Origin: JANMCE01 sp963791625
Lineage (GTDB): Bacteria > Actinomycetota > Acidimicrobiia > Acidimicrobiales > Ilumatobacteraceae
Length of the DNA stretch: 64,000 nt
Direction: 5' to 3'
Assembly (NCBI GenBank): GCA_963791625.1
Contig: CAWBTA010000001.1
Location: forward strand, 62,001 to 126,000
The stretch's first letter is position 1. Each line of letters starts with the position of its first letter. The position numbers were made by a program, and so were the translations under genes. Under the pieces are notes generated by a model that was not told the DNA's origin, made no database searches, and saw only the letters and a list, made by a program, of their open reading frames with translations. Of the stretch, positions 36,969 through 45,944 are shown in pieces.

Positions 36969-38762
36969 TCACGTTCGACCGCCGGTACCGGGGTGTGGAA
37001 CCCCGGGTGCCACGTAACCCGGCTTGGTCCAGGTGACCGTGTGCGGAATGGGGCCGTTGGGCAGCCATGGCTGCTCGTTGTAGGCGTCGTCGTTGTGGTA
37101 CCAGCCCTTTTCGACCGTGCCCAGCGCCGCGTCGATCACCCGGTACTGCACCTTCTTGGTGAAGGCGGGCTGCGACTCGGTGAACGCAATCACGACGTCG
37201 CCCGGCTCGTACTGGCAACGCTCCTGCATCCCCGCAATCAGCCGCTCGTCCAGACAGTGGCCGTCACCGAAGTTCCACCCAGTGAGGACATTGCTCACGA
37301 ACTCACCTTCACGTTGAATCCGGTTATCCATCGATGGCACGTGGCGCATCAAGGCCGACATATGCATGCGGCCCATCGGATGCATCATTCGGAACGCGAC
37401 CGCTTTCTGGACGAAGATCTCGGAGATCTCTCTGCCGAACAGCGGCTCGAGTTGGTCGATCTGGTTGTCGGCAGCCTTGACGATCTTTTCGTTGATCCGG
37501 TCCTCCATCGATTTGTCGCGGAACGAGAAACTGGCCGACGCCCAGTTGCCGGCGTACTGCTTCATCCCGACCAGGAACGACACGTACTGGGGTCGTAGCG
37601 CCCCAAGCACAATTGGGAAAAGTGCGACGCACACCACGACCACCAGCAGCGCGGGTTTCATGTCGCCCACGCCGTATCCGCTTCCGGCCCTGAAGTTGCC
37701 GAACAGGAACGCGACACAGAAGATGAAGAAGACGTTCCACTCGAGCGGCACCGCGATCGGGATCGTGGAGATGATGAACGAGTGCAGCATCCAGATCGAC
37801 ACGATGGCGATCCACGTCGCCCACGGCCACGGAGAGAAAAGCAACACGAGCGGCATGATCAGCTCGCAGGTGGTGCCCCCGACGTGGGCCAGCAGGTGCG
37901 TGATGCGCGACGGCCGAATGTCGTTGGGGTAGTCCTTCACGGTCCGCTTGCGGAACTTGTCAGAGGTCATCCAGGGCGTGTTCTGGACCATGATCGCCAC
38001 GGTGCTGGAGAAGCCATGCTGCAACTTCGAAAACCCGGCACCCATCCAGATCACCACGATGAAGATCTTGGCGGCGATGATCATGTCGGTGAAGTTGCTG
38101 AACAATCCAAAGCACAGCATCGTCGGCACATACTGTTCGGAGCGTGCCGACAGGAACACGATCTTGTCGCGTAGACCCATCAGAATGATCAGGCCGCAGT
38201 AGGTGACCAGTGCCCATTGCGGCATAATTCCTGCACTGCCCTCCGGCATCCCGGCCACCGGATCCCCGGAGAGAAACAGCATCATCACGAGCCAGAACAC
38301 GATGAGCTTGTAGAGGCCGGTGTCCCACGGCGTGCGCCGGCTGCCCTTCGTGAACGGGACATGGTTGGGATAGGGCGGGACACGCAGCGTGTCGTTCTGC
38401 CACCAGTAGAGGATGCCGCCGATCGGGGGGTCGAAATGAAACGCGAGCGGGCCACACGTGGCGGCCAGTCCCATGATCTCCAGCAAGATCGTCCAGATCA
38501 TCAGCTTCTGGTACAGGATCGGCTGATCCCACCAACCAGCGATGTTGTTGAACTCGAGGCCCTTGGTGAAGGCGCCGCAGATGATCAACCCGAACAGCGC
38601 GTAGTAGAAGATCTTCCACACGTAGAACGTGATCGTCTGCTTCGGCGTGCCGAAGCCGTGTTCCACCCAGTGGAGTTGCAGGATTTTCATCCGCTCGAAG
38701 AACGGGATCGTGGCGAACTCATCGAGGTCGACCGGCGGGAGCTCTGCGGTGCGGTAGCCCAT
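36969..38762 (-). CDS. DUF3556-family membrane protein
   Basis: 597-residue membrane protein with an N-terminus (AELPPVDLDEFATIPFFERM, KILQLHWVEHGFGTPKQ) that I recognise from DUF3556, a family common in mycobacteria and other actinobacteria. About ten spans (FYYALFGLIICGAFTKG, LIVFWLVMMLFLSGDPVAG, WMLHSFIISTIPIAVPLEWN) are followed by a ~200-residue cytoplasmic part containing NIQ-rich and WNFGDGH segments. Function unknown. It lies five bases downstream of livF and upstream of the FAD oxidoreductase, so it is probably co-transcribed with the Liv importer, perhaps in lipid or sterol side-chain use. Confidence 0.8.
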   Translation of the reverse strand: MGYRTAELPPVDLDEFATIPFFERMKILQLHWVEHGFGTPKQTITFYVWKIFYYALFGLIICGAFTKGLEFNNIAGWWDQPILYQKLMIWTILLEIMGLAATCGPLAFHFDPPIGGILYWWQNDTLRVPPYPNHVPFTKGSRRTPWDTGLYKLIVFWLVMMLFLSGDPVAGMPEGSAGIMPQWALVTYCGLIILMGLRDKIVFLSARSEQYVPTMLCFGLFSNFTDMIIAAKIFIVVIWMGAGFSKLQHGFSSTVAIMVQNTPWMTSDKFRKRTVKDYPNDIRPSRITHLLAHVGGTTCELIMPLVLLFSPWPWATWIAIVSIWMLHSFIISTIPIAVPLEWNVFFIFCVAFLFGNFRAGSGYGVGDMKPALLVVVVCVALFPIVLGALRPQYVSFLVGMKQYAGNWASASFSFRDKSMEDRINEKIVKAADNQIDQLEPLFGREISEIFVQKAVAFRMMHPMGRMHMSALMRHVPSMDNRIQREGEFVSNVLTGWNFGDGHCLDERLIAGMQERCQYEPGDVVIAFTESQPAFTKKVQYRVIDAALGTVEKGWYHNDDAYNEQPWLPNGPIPHTVTWTKPGYVAPGVPHPGTGGRT

Positions 38763-38767
38763 CTCAG

Positions 38768-39652
38768 TTACTTCCTTGCTCGCATGGCGCGGTCGCGCCG
38801 TTCTTGCTCTTTGTCGAAGTAGTACTCGTCATCTTCTGCCCTCCTGGTCGAGATGATCTTTCCGGTGAGACGAGCGAGGTCACGCTCTCGAACTCGGAGG
38901 CGTCGCCAAGCCTTGCGCTTGTTCTTTCGTCGGAGCCGTTCGATGTGGTCTTCTTCGGTTTCGGACGTGCCCCGAAGGTACAACTCCTCGATCTCGTCGA
39001 GGCGGGCGATCGCCTCGTCCGCGGGCAACTCGAGAAGAATCTGACCGCGAGCCATGAGGTACATCCGGTCGGCGTACTTCAGCGCCTTTCGGGCATGCTG
39101 CTCAACGATCAGTGCGCCTGTGCCTTGTGTGTTGGCAGAATTGCGGACCGCGCTGAGCAGTCGGTCGACGACCATCGGAGCCAGGCCGAGTGACAACTCG
39201 TCCGCGAGCAGGAGCGACGGCTTGCGGCTGAGTGCTCGGGCGAGGGCCACCATCTGCTGCTCACCGCCGGACAGCATCCCGCCGCGTACTGCCAAGCGGG
39301 GTTCAAGCTCGGGAAAAAGGGCCAACGCGTCTTCGACCGATCCGCCGCCGATGCGCAGGTTGTCGCGGGTCGACATCTTGGTGAAGACGAGTCGTTCCTC
39401 TGTGACCATGGCGATACCCCCACGGACCCGCTGGTACATGGGCGTGAACGTGGGCACGTTGTCGAACATGACGATGCCGTCGACCGGCGCCAGTTCGCCG
39501 GCGATGGTGAGCAGCGTCGTGCTCTTGCCGGCACCGTTGGGACCGAGCAGGCAGACGACCTCACCCGGATAGACCTTGAGTTGGACGCCCTGCACCACCG
39601 CTCGGCCCATGTACCCGGCCTTCAGCCGGCGCGTCTCGAGGAGCGGCCTCAT
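38768..39652 (-). CDS. livF: Branched-chain-type ABC importer ATPase (LivF-like)
   Basis: 294-residue ABC ATPase: Walker A GPNGAGKST, signature MLSGGEQQMVALARAL, Walker B LLLADELSLGLAP, and H-loop VEQHARKALKYADRM. It has the short LivF core plus an unusual ~70-residue basic tail (RLRRKNKRKAWRRLRVRERD to the end). It overlaps the LivG stop as ATGA. In actinobacteria such Liv systems often import lipids, aromatic acids or steroids rather than amino acids. Confidence 0.92.
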   Translation of the reverse strand: MRPLLETRRLKAGYMGRAVVQGVQLKVYPGEVVCLLGPNGAGKSTTLLTIAGELAPVDGIVMFDNVPTFTPMYQRVRGGIAMVTEERLVFTKMSTRDNLRIGGGSVEDALALFPELEPRLAVRGGMLSGGEQQMVALARALSRKPSLLLADELSLGLAPMVVDRLLSAVRNSANTQGTGALIVEQHARKALKYADRMYLMARGQILLELPADEAIARLDEIEELYLRGTSETEEDHIERLRRKNKRKAWRRLRVRERDLARLTGKIISTRRAEDDEYYFDKEQERRDRAMRARK

Positions 39653-40260
39653 GCGGCACCTCCGGCAACGGCGGCGCTGGTCGGACGAGCCGCCTTTACG
39701 ATCGCCTCGTCTTCGGTCTCGGTGCCGAGGTAGGCGGCGATGACGGCTGGGTTGGCTCGGACCTCGTCCGGGGTACCCGAAGCGATGAGACGGCCGAAGT
39801 CGAGCACCATGACTTCGTCGCAGGTTTCCATTACGAAGTTCATGTCGTGCTCGACCACCAGCACCGCCATGCCCCAGTCGTCGGCGAGGCGGCGTACCAC
39901 CCGTGCCAGCTCGATGCTTTCGGCCGAGCTGAGACCAGCGGCGGGCTCATCGAGGAGCAGCACGCTCGGATGCATTGCGACGGCGCGGGCAATCGCCAGC
40001 AGACGCCGCTTGCCGTAGGAAAGATCTCTGACGTCGCGGTGGAGATCCTGGTCGAGCTGGAACTCGATGACCGCCCTGACCACCTCGGGCGGGAACGGGG
40101 GATTGACGGGCCAAATCAGGTCACGCAAGAACGACCCGAAATCCTGTGGATCGGCGGCCACGCTCAGGTTCTCGAACACGGTCGAGTCCTCGAACAACTC
40201 AAGCGACTGAAACGACCGAGCGACGCCGCCGCGGGCGCGCCGTACCGGCGACTGTTTGGA
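39649..40260 (-). CDS. livG: C-terminal part of LivG ATPase, out of frame with its N-terminal part
   Basis: This frame carries the rest of the LivG ATPase: VRRARGGVARSFQSLELFED, then LSYGKRRLLAIARAVAMHP (signature), VLLLDEPAAGLSSAES (Walker B) and VEHDMNFVMETCDEVMVLDF (H-loop). It has no start of its own at the point where similarity begins; the first Met (40197, MFEDSTVFENL) lies inside the domain. The Walker A half is in the preceding gene in another frame, and the switch falls between about 40251 and 40262. A single-base indel (real or sequencing error) most simply explains it. Confidence 0.85.
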   Translation of the reverse strand, partial: SKQSPVRRARGGVARSFQSLELFEDSTVFENLSVAADPQDFGSFLRDLIWPVNPPFPPEVVRAVIEFQLDQDLHRDVRDLSYGKRRLLAIARAVAMHPSVLLLDEPAAGLSSAESIELARVVRRLADDWGMAVLVVEHDMNFVMETCDEVMVLDFGRLIASGTPDEVRANPAVIAAYLGTETEDEAIVKAARPTSAAVAGGAA

Positions 40261-42392
40261 CTGAGATCGACATCGTCGAGCAACACCCGGCCCTCGGCCG
40301 AGGTGAAACCGCTCAGCGCATCAATCAGCGAGGTCTTGCCCGCCCCGTTCGGTCCGATAAGCCCGGTGATACGGCCGGGCGCGAGCCGATAAGTGACGTT
40401 GTCGACCGCAGTGACCGCTCCGTAGCGAACAGTGAGACCTTCCATGGCCAAGGTGCGCGGTTCGACGCGGGAGTGGTGCTCAGTCGTGAGGTCGGCGACG
40501 TCGGCGAGTTCGATCACGTAGGACCGGCCCCACTTTTTCGTCCTCTTGAGGAACCGAAAAATCTTGGCCCATTCCGCCGCGACGCCGTCCTGATAGTTGA
40601 GCACCGTCAGCAGGATTGCGACGCCGCTGATCAGTTGGATCCATCGCCCGACGTTGCCCCACGTCGCTTGGAGAAGTTCTTGGTTTACGCCGGCGGTGGC
40701 CATGGTGCCTCCGACGAACGCGCCGAGGAGCTGGCCCACCCCGCCCACCAGTGCCAGGCCGACGAAGGTCACTGACGTGAAGTTGGTGAACGACTGGTAG
40801 CTGATCGAAGTCGAACGGAACGCGAGGAGGATGCCGCCCAGCGCCGCGACAGCTGAGGCGAGCGAGAACGCGAACAGCTTGGTCACCATCACGTCGATAC
40901 CGAGCGCGGCCGCAGCGCGTTCGTTCGTGCGCACGGCGATCATCCGGCGACCGCTTCGGCCCCGTCGTACGTTCGACACGACCCACACCGCCAGGATCGA
41001 CATGGCGACGACGAAGATGCCGTAGCGCTGGGGATGTTCGATCGATCCGATGTCGTAGCCGAACAGGCTCGGGGTGTCGATCAGCGTGCCTCTCACGCCG
41101 CCGGTGTAATTCCGATTCCGGAACAGCATCAGCTCCATTGTGGTGCCCAGGCCGAGCGTGACGATCGCGAGGTTGATACCGCGCGTGCGCACCGCGGGCA
41201 GGCCGAACAGCACGCCAAGCGGAATAGCGGCAAGAACACCGACGACCAACGCGAGCAGGAACGGAATGTGAAACACGGCTGAGAGTCGTCCGGCGACATA
41301 CGCGCCGAACCCCGCCATGGCGTATTGCCCGAGAGACAGCTGTCCTGCATAGCCGGTCAAAACAACGATGGAGAGAAGCACGATGCCGACGCCGAGCGAG
41401 ACCGTAATCGCGTCGATCCATTTCGACGGCTTGGTCACGATCAGGAAAATCACGCCACCGAACCCGAAGAGCATCCAGTCCCACGAGATGCGACCCTTGC
41501 CGAGCGTCGGCATCTCGCGCAGGAAATAGTCGCGCAGCGGCAACGAACGCCCGCGGAAGACAAGAAAGACGATGATGACCAGGAACGGGAGCGATGGCCC
41601 GAGCCCTTGCTGGTGTGCGAACCGGCCGACGATGGTTTGGCCGACGCCGAGCGCTACGCCGGCAGCAGTGGCGATAGGGAACGATCGAAAGTCCGCGACC
41701 AAGGCGGCCGCCAGGGCTGCGAGCACGAGTTCGGTCATCGACGTGACCTGAAGTGTGATGATCGGGACGACGAGGATGCCCGCTATCGCGGCGATGGCCG
41801 AACCGAGAGCCCAGTTCAAGACCGCTATGCGGTTCGGCGAGACGCCAATCGTGGAGGCCTGGCGCTCACTCTCCGATACGGCCTCCGTGGCGAGGCCGAA
41901 CTGGCTCGAGCGGTAGAGCAGCCACAGACCGAATGCCGATACAACCGCGATACCGAGCAGGATGAAGCGGTCGACCGTGGTGCCGACATTGCCCCACAGG
42001 ATCACCCGGTTCGTCGGGAGCCAGCTCGCGACCTGGCGAGCATTCGATCCGTAGCGGATCACGACCCCGGCCTGGATGGTGACGAGCACGCCGAGCGTGG
42101 CGATCACACGGACGAGTGAACTGGCCCGGTGGAGTGGACGCATGATGACCCAGTGCGTCAGCACCCCAAGCAATGCCGACAGCGAGACACCGAAGAATGC
42201 AGCCATCAGGAATGGCATGTGGTGTTGGTACTGCAACTCCCACTGCAGGAAGACTCCGGCAATCGCTGTCGCGCCGAGCGAGAAGTTCAGGACGCCGGTG
42301 CCGCGGTAGATTGCGATGAGGCCTTGCGACGCGAAGGCATACAGCGCTCCCACGCCCAAGCCCAAAAGCGCGAATTTGATGACCTCGTTCAT
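40164..42392 (-). CDS. LivH-LivM permease fusion continuing into the N-terminal half of LivG
   Basis: One continuous frame joins a LivH-type permease (about residues 1-290, FALLGLGVGALYAFASQGLI, LAALAAALVADFRSFPIATA), a LivM-type permease (about 310-630, GVGIVLLSIVVLTGYAGQLS, LALVGGVGQLLGAFVGGTMA) and the start of a LivG ATPase with Walker A IGPNGAGKTSLIDALSGF. After VDLSPNS the frame goes out of register and stops at 40164. LivHM and LivMG fusions are known in actinobacteria; a three-part LivH-M-G chain of about 910 residues is what the locus would encode if the frameshift is an error. Start is ATG 42392 (MNEVIKFALLG); 42395 is equally possible. Confidence 0.85.
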   Translation of the reverse strand: MNEVIKFALLGLGVGALYAFASQGLIAIYRGTGVLNFSLGATAIAGVFLQWELQYQHHMPFLMAAFFGVSLSALLGVLTHWVIMRPLHRASSLVRVIATLGVLVTIQAGVVIRYGSNARQVASWLPTNRVILWGNVGTTVDRFILLGIAVVSAFGLWLLYRSSQFGLATEAVSESERQASTIGVSPNRIAVLNWALGSAIAAIAGILVVPIITLQVTSMTELVLAALAAALVADFRSFPIATAAGVALGVGQTIVGRFAHQQGLGPSLPFLVIIVFLVFRGRSLPLRDYFLREMPTLGKGRISWDWMLFGFGGVIFLIVTKPSKWIDAITVSLGVGIVLLSIVVLTGYAGQLSLGQYAMAGFGAYVAGRLSAVFHIPFLLALVVGVLAAIPLGVLFGLPAVRTRGINLAIVTLGLGTTMELMLFRNRNYTGGVRGTLIDTPSLFGYDIGSIEHPQRYGIFVVAMSILAVWVVSNVRRGRSGRRMIAVRTNERAAAALGIDVMVTKLFAFSLASAVAALGGILLAFRSTSISYQSFTNFTSVTFVGLALVGGVGQLLGAFVGGTMATAGVNQELLQATWGNVGRWIQLISGVAILLTVLNYQDGVAAEWAKIFRFLKRTKKWGRSYVIELADVADLTTEHHSRVEPRTLAMEGLTVRYGAVTAVDNVTYRLAPGRITGLIGPNGAGKTSLIDALSGFTSAEGRVLLDDVDLSPNSRRYGAPAAASLGRFSRLSCSRTRPCSRT

Positions 42393-42450
42393 CATCCCCC
42401 TTGCAGATCGCGCCGTCACAAGACGACAGCGTCAACAAGACGTGACGTTA

Positions 42451-42464
42451 GCTCGCATGCGAGC
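42451..42464. promoter_or_regulatory. Palindrome in the divergent livHMG-livK intergenic region
   Basis: Perfect 14-bp palindrome GCTCGCATGCGAGC, about 60 bases upstream of the LivH start and 157 upstream of LivK. Candidate operator for an unlinked regulator; no regulator gene is adjacent. Confidence 0.35.
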
Positions 42465-42620
42465 ACGCCCGCGCCATCGCAGCGGTTCGCCGGGAGCGGA
42501 GATCGAAAGCGCGAAGAAGCCTGTTGGCGCAGCGCTTGGCGCGTCGACACTCGGCGGTGTGCAAGAGTTGTCCGATCGGGCGCACCAGGGGGCCCACCAA
42601 CATGAGTCTGGGGGATTCAC

Positions 42621-43949
42621 GTGAGTACAACTACCAAAGCGTCGTCGAGTCGACGTGTCCGAAGAGTGACGGTCGCTGCGATGACAGCCATTGCGCTTGC
42701 TCTCGCCGCGTGCGGTAGCTCGACGAAGACGGCTGAGAGCTCGACGACCGCACCGGCTGCTGGGGCAGCGACAACGGCGGCTGGGGCGGCCACAACGGCC
42801 GCAGGCGCGGCCACGACGGCCGCAGCTGCTGCTCCGTCGGGTGATCCGATTCAGGTCATGACGGTGACCACGCTTAACGCCGCCGGACCGACATATAAGA
42901 ACATCGCCAACACCGCGCAGGCGTATGAGAAGTACATCAACAAGCGTGGTGGTATCGCCGGTCACCCGCTGAAGGTCACGGTCTGCGACGAGCAGTTCGA
43001 CCCAGCCGTTGCTGCTACCTGCGCCCGGCAAGCGGTCGACGGCAAGATGGTCTCGATCGTCGGGTCGTTCACCTATTTCGCCGAGAGCATCGTGCCCGTT
43101 ATCGCCAAGTCGAACATCACCTGGTTCGGCGAGTGCTGTCCGATCACACCATCGGAGTTGACTGACCCGCACTCGTTCCCGGTCGGCAACCAGCCGATGT
43201 ACGCCGTGGGTGCAGTCAAGCGAGCGGTCGAGGACGGCTGTAAGAACATCAACGCCGTCATCATCGACGGCGCGCAGGTCTTCGTCCCGCCGATGGAGAA
43301 TGCGATCAAGGCACTCGGCAAGAGCTTCGGCGCCACAGTGATCCTGCCGCCAACCGCAAAGGACTACTCGTCGGAAGTGGCGCAAGCAACGAAGGGTGCC
43401 GATTGCGTGATCAGCATCATGTCGGAGACGCCGTTCATCACGTGGAATACCGCGTGGACGCAGTCGGGAACAACGGCTCGCCAGTATGGGCCGCAAGGCA
43501 ATCTCAACGAGGTGTCGGCCAAGGGTAACGAAGCGTCGACCGATGGTGACATCGCAGCCGGCATGTACCCAGACATCTCGACCCCGCCGTGGGCCGAGTA
43601 CCTCGTGGCGCTGAAAGAGGGCGGCTACAACCTGACCGAACTCGACTACAACAGCCTCGGCGGGATGGGCACCTGGGCCGCGTTCGTAGCCTTCCAGAAG
43701 ATTGCGTCCGGTATCAGCGGCGCCATCACCGCGGACTCGTTCTACGCCGCAGCGCAAAAGACGTCCAATCTCGATCTCGGCGGCATGGTGCCGGTGCTCG
43801 ACTTCACCAAGGAGTGGACCGACGGGCTGAAGGGCTACAACCGCCTCTTCAACCGCAGCGTGGTGTTCAGCAAGCTCGACAAGGGCAAGATCGTTCCTCT
43901 GACCACGAAGTTCGAAGACGTGGGCAACCTGGCCACTGGCAAAGCCTGA
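42621..43949 (+). CDS. ABC substrate-binding lipoprotein (LivK-like)
   Basis: 442-residue periplasmic-binding-protein type I lipoprotein. Signal peptide and lipobox (VAAMTAIALALAACGSSTK) are followed by an Ala/Thr repeat linker (AGAATTAAGAATTAAGAATT), then the receptor domain (KYINKRGGIAGHPLKVTVCD, NITWFGECCPITPSELTD). It starts at GTG 42621 behind GGGGG. It is divergent from the livHMG-livF operon and ends in a strong terminator, so it is a single-gene unit supplying the importer. Ligand unknown; the Cys pair at GECCP is notable. Confidence 0.92.
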   Translation: MSTTTKASSSRRVRRVTVAAMTAIALALAACGSSTKTAESSTTAPAAGAATTAAGAATTAAGAATTAAAAAPSGDPIQVMTVTTLNAAGPTYKNIANTAQAYEKYINKRGGIAGHPLKVTVCDEQFDPAVAATCARQAVDGKMVSIVGSFTYFAESIVPVIAKSNITWFGECCPITPSELTDPHSFPVGNQPMYAVGAVKRAVEDGCKNINAVIIDGAQVFVPPMENAIKALGKSFGATVILPPTAKDYSSEVAQATKGADCVISIMSETPFITWNTAWTQSGTTARQYGPQGNLNEVSAKGNEASTDGDIAAGMYPDISTPPWAEYLVALKEGGYNLTELDYNSLGGMGTWAAFVAFQKIASGISGAITADSFYAAAQKTSNLDLGGMVPVLDFTKEWTDGLKGYNRLFNRSVVFSKLDKGKIVPLTTKFEDVGNLATGKA

Positions 43950-43963
43950 TCACCTGACGGTTG

Positions 43964-44014
43964 GCCCGACCCGCGTCGCTTCGGCGGCGCGGGTCGGGCT
44001 TTCGCTCGTTTTGG
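43964..44014 (+). terminator. Rho-independent terminator of the livK-like gene
   Basis: Perfect 12-bp inverted repeat GCCCGACCCGCG (43964-43975) and CGCGGGTCGGGC (43988-43999) with a 12-base loop, followed by TTTCGCTCGTTTT. It starts 15 bases after the stop codon and ends 22 bases before the convergent acyl-CoA synthetase stop, so it may serve both strands. Confidence 0.85.
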
Positions 44015-44036
44015 CTCTGCGCTCGATTTCGACGCG

Positions 44037-45611
44037 TTACGAGACAGCTCGCCCGCTGTTGGCCCAGTACGTGGCCCGCACTGCCTTCTTGTCGGGTTTC
44101 CCGACGGGTGTGAGCGGCAGGGCTTCAACGTAATCGATCGACTTCGGCGATTGCTGAGCGCCCTTGGCGTCCTTCACGAGTTGCTGCAATTCGCGGGTCA
44201 GAGCGTCCGATGGTTCGGTCCCGGGCTTCAGCACAACAACCGCTTTGACTGCTTCGCCCCACTTCTCGTCGGGTACGCCGATCACCATCACCATGTTGAC
44301 CGCCGGGTGGGTGGTGAGGACGTCTTCAACTTCGCGTGGGAACACGTTGAAGCCGCCGCTGATGACCATGTCCTTCGTGCGATCGACGATATACAAGAAG
44401 CCGTCGTCGTCGAAGCGGCCGACATCGCCGGTGTGCAGCCAGCCGCCCGACAGCGCCTCGGCCGTTTCATCGGCGAGGTCCTTGTACCCGTTCATCACGA
44501 GAGGGCCACGGGTGCAGATCTCGCCCGACTGGCCAGGGGCAACCGGCCGGTTGTCGGCATCGAGCAGGGCAATGTGCATCCACGGTACCGGGCGGCCGCA
44601 CGACGCGAGGCGTTGCGGCTTGGTGAGATCGTGCTCACCCTTCTTCAGATGGGCGAGCACCATCGGCGCCTCGGTCTGGCCGAAGAACTGGAAGAAGATC
44701 GGACCCCAGTGCTCGATTGCCTGGGCAAGCTTGGCGGGACTCATCGGCGATGCCCCGTAGAAGATCGTCTCCATCGACGACATGTCGGCGGTGTCGTAAC
44801 GAGGGTGGGCCTGCAGGGCATACAGCATCGCTGGCACCAGCATCGTCGCCGTGATGCGGTGCTCGGCGACGAGGTCGAAGAACCCGTCGGGCGTAAACGA
44901 GTCCATTACATAGAACGCTCCGCCCGACAGCAACACGGGTGCCACGAGCGACAACGCGGCGTGCGACAGCGGCGTGGCGATAGCGATACGCAGCGGATCG
45001 GGGAACTCCCATTCGGTCATCTGTATCCACGTCATCGCAGCCCATACCCGATGCGTCATCAGCACGCCCTTGGGTCGCCCGGTCGTGCCACCGGTGTACA
45101 CGACGGTGCAGAGGTCTTCTGGGTGGACGTCGGGAGCGACGAGCGGCTCCGGCTCGAACCCGTCGGCCAACGCCAGGTAGTCGTCGCCCACCGAATTCGG
45201 GCCGAAGCCGAGAAGCGTGAGGTTCGGAAACTGCGCCTTCAGTTCACGTGCACGCTCGACAAAGTGGTCGGCATCGAAAACGAGGCATTCGATCTCGGCG
45301 TCGCCGACCGCGTACGCGTGGTCGTTCAGGGAGCCCATCGGGTGCAGCGGCGTGATCACGCATCCGTTGAGGAGCGAGGCGGTCAGGTTGGTGAGCACCT
45401 CGGGACGATTCTTCGACAACACGGCGAGGCGAGTTCCCTTCGCCACACCCCGAGCGCGTTGCGCCTGCAGCATCTGACTCGTGCGTCGCCGAACATCCGC
45501 GTACGTTGCGATCCGGCCGGCAAGATAGAGGCACGGCTCGTCGTCGTACGACTCGAGACTACGGACGACGAGGTGAGGAAACAGCGGTTGATCGTGCAGC
45601 GGCGACGTCAT
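44037..45611 (-). CDS. Acyl-CoA synthetase (AMP-forming)
   Basis: 524-residue ANL-superfamily ligase that activates a carboxylic acid with ATP and CoA. Motifs: TVVYTGGTTGRPKGVLMTH (P-loop), FFGQTEAPM, GGWLHTGDVGRFDDDGFLYI, DRTKDMVISGGFNVFPREVE, and the C-terminal catalytic Lys region PLTPVGKPDKKAVRA. Typical medium/long-chain or aromatic acid ligase length. Near the Liv importer and acyl-CoA dehydrogenase, so it may activate the imported acid. ATG 45611. Confidence 0.95.
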   Translation of the reverse strand: MTSPLHDQPLFPHLVVRSLESYDDEPCLYLAGRIATYADVRRRTSQMLQAQRARGVAKGTRLAVLSKNRPEVLTNLTASLLNGCVITPLHPMGSLNDHAYAVGDAEIECLVFDADHFVERARELKAQFPNLTLLGFGPNSVGDDYLALADGFEPEPLVAPDVHPEDLCTVVYTGGTTGRPKGVLMTHRVWAAMTWIQMTEWEFPDPLRIAIATPLSHAALSLVAPVLLSGGAFYVMDSFTPDGFFDLVAEHRITATMLVPAMLYALQAHPRYDTADMSSMETIFYGASPMSPAKLAQAIEHWGPIFFQFFGQTEAPMVLAHLKKGEHDLTKPQRLASCGRPVPWMHIALLDADNRPVAPGQSGEICTRGPLVMNGYKDLADETAEALSGGWLHTGDVGRFDDDGFLYIVDRTKDMVISGGFNVFPREVEDVLTTHPAVNMVMVIGVPDEKWGEAVKAVVVLKPGTEPSDALTRELQQLVKDAKGAQQSPKSIDYVEALPLTPVGKPDKKAVRATYWANSGRAVS

Positions 45612-45671
45612 GCGCGTCAGCGTAGATCCCCTGCATCCGCTGACGATCCACGGATGCCGGAGCGAGGAACG

Positions 45672-45761
45672 TGGCTAGGCGCGGCATCGTCGCTAGCCAG
45701 CGTCACCGATTGTCTGAGCGAAGCGAGTCCGAGCGACGACGGAGCGAGGCATGTCTCAGAC
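45672..45761. other. Two hairpin-forming inverted repeats between the small protein and acyl-CoA synthetase genes
   Basis: TGGCTAG/CTAGCCA (45672-45678, 45693-45699) and GTCTGAG/CTCAGAC (45712-45718, 45755-45761). The second encloses AGCGA-rich sequence and reaches the stop codon of the small membrane-protein gene. Possible terminator or attenuator for the minus strand; no T tract seen. Confidence 0.3.
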
Positions 45762-45896
45762 GAGGCGGCTGATCATGAAGGCGATGAGAAGCGCGGCCAG
45801 AAGCGTGACTGCAATCGCTGCGCGGCCGTCATTACGCACGCGGTCTGGCACATCGCGTTCGGGTTTCTGTTCCCTCTCCGGGGTAGGCGAACTCAC
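45756..45896 (-). CDS. 46-residue single-span membrane protein
   Basis: GTG-initiated frame beginning MSSPTPEREQKPERDVPDRV and ending with one hydrophobic helix (AAIAVTLLAALLIAFMISRL). The charged N-terminus followed by one C-terminal helix is a regular small-protein design (tail-anchored type), and the frame ends exactly after the helix. An AGGGTG stretch overlaps the start but no ideal ribosome site is present. It lies about 50 bases downstream of the SRPBCC gene on the same strand and upstream of the acyl-CoA synthetase. Function unknown. Confidence 0.55.
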   Translation of the reverse strand: MSSPTPEREQKPERDVPDRVRNDGRAAIAVTLLAALLIAFMISRLV

Positions 45897-45944
45897 CCTG
45901 TAAGCATGACAGAAACGCGAGCCCGCGCGTGCCGTCGCTGCGGG

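Noticed and set aside
45712..45761. AGCGA-rich repetitive tract resembling a CRISPR or mobile repeat
   Set aside because: Only one inverted repeat pair, no regular spacers, no cas genes or transposase nearby.
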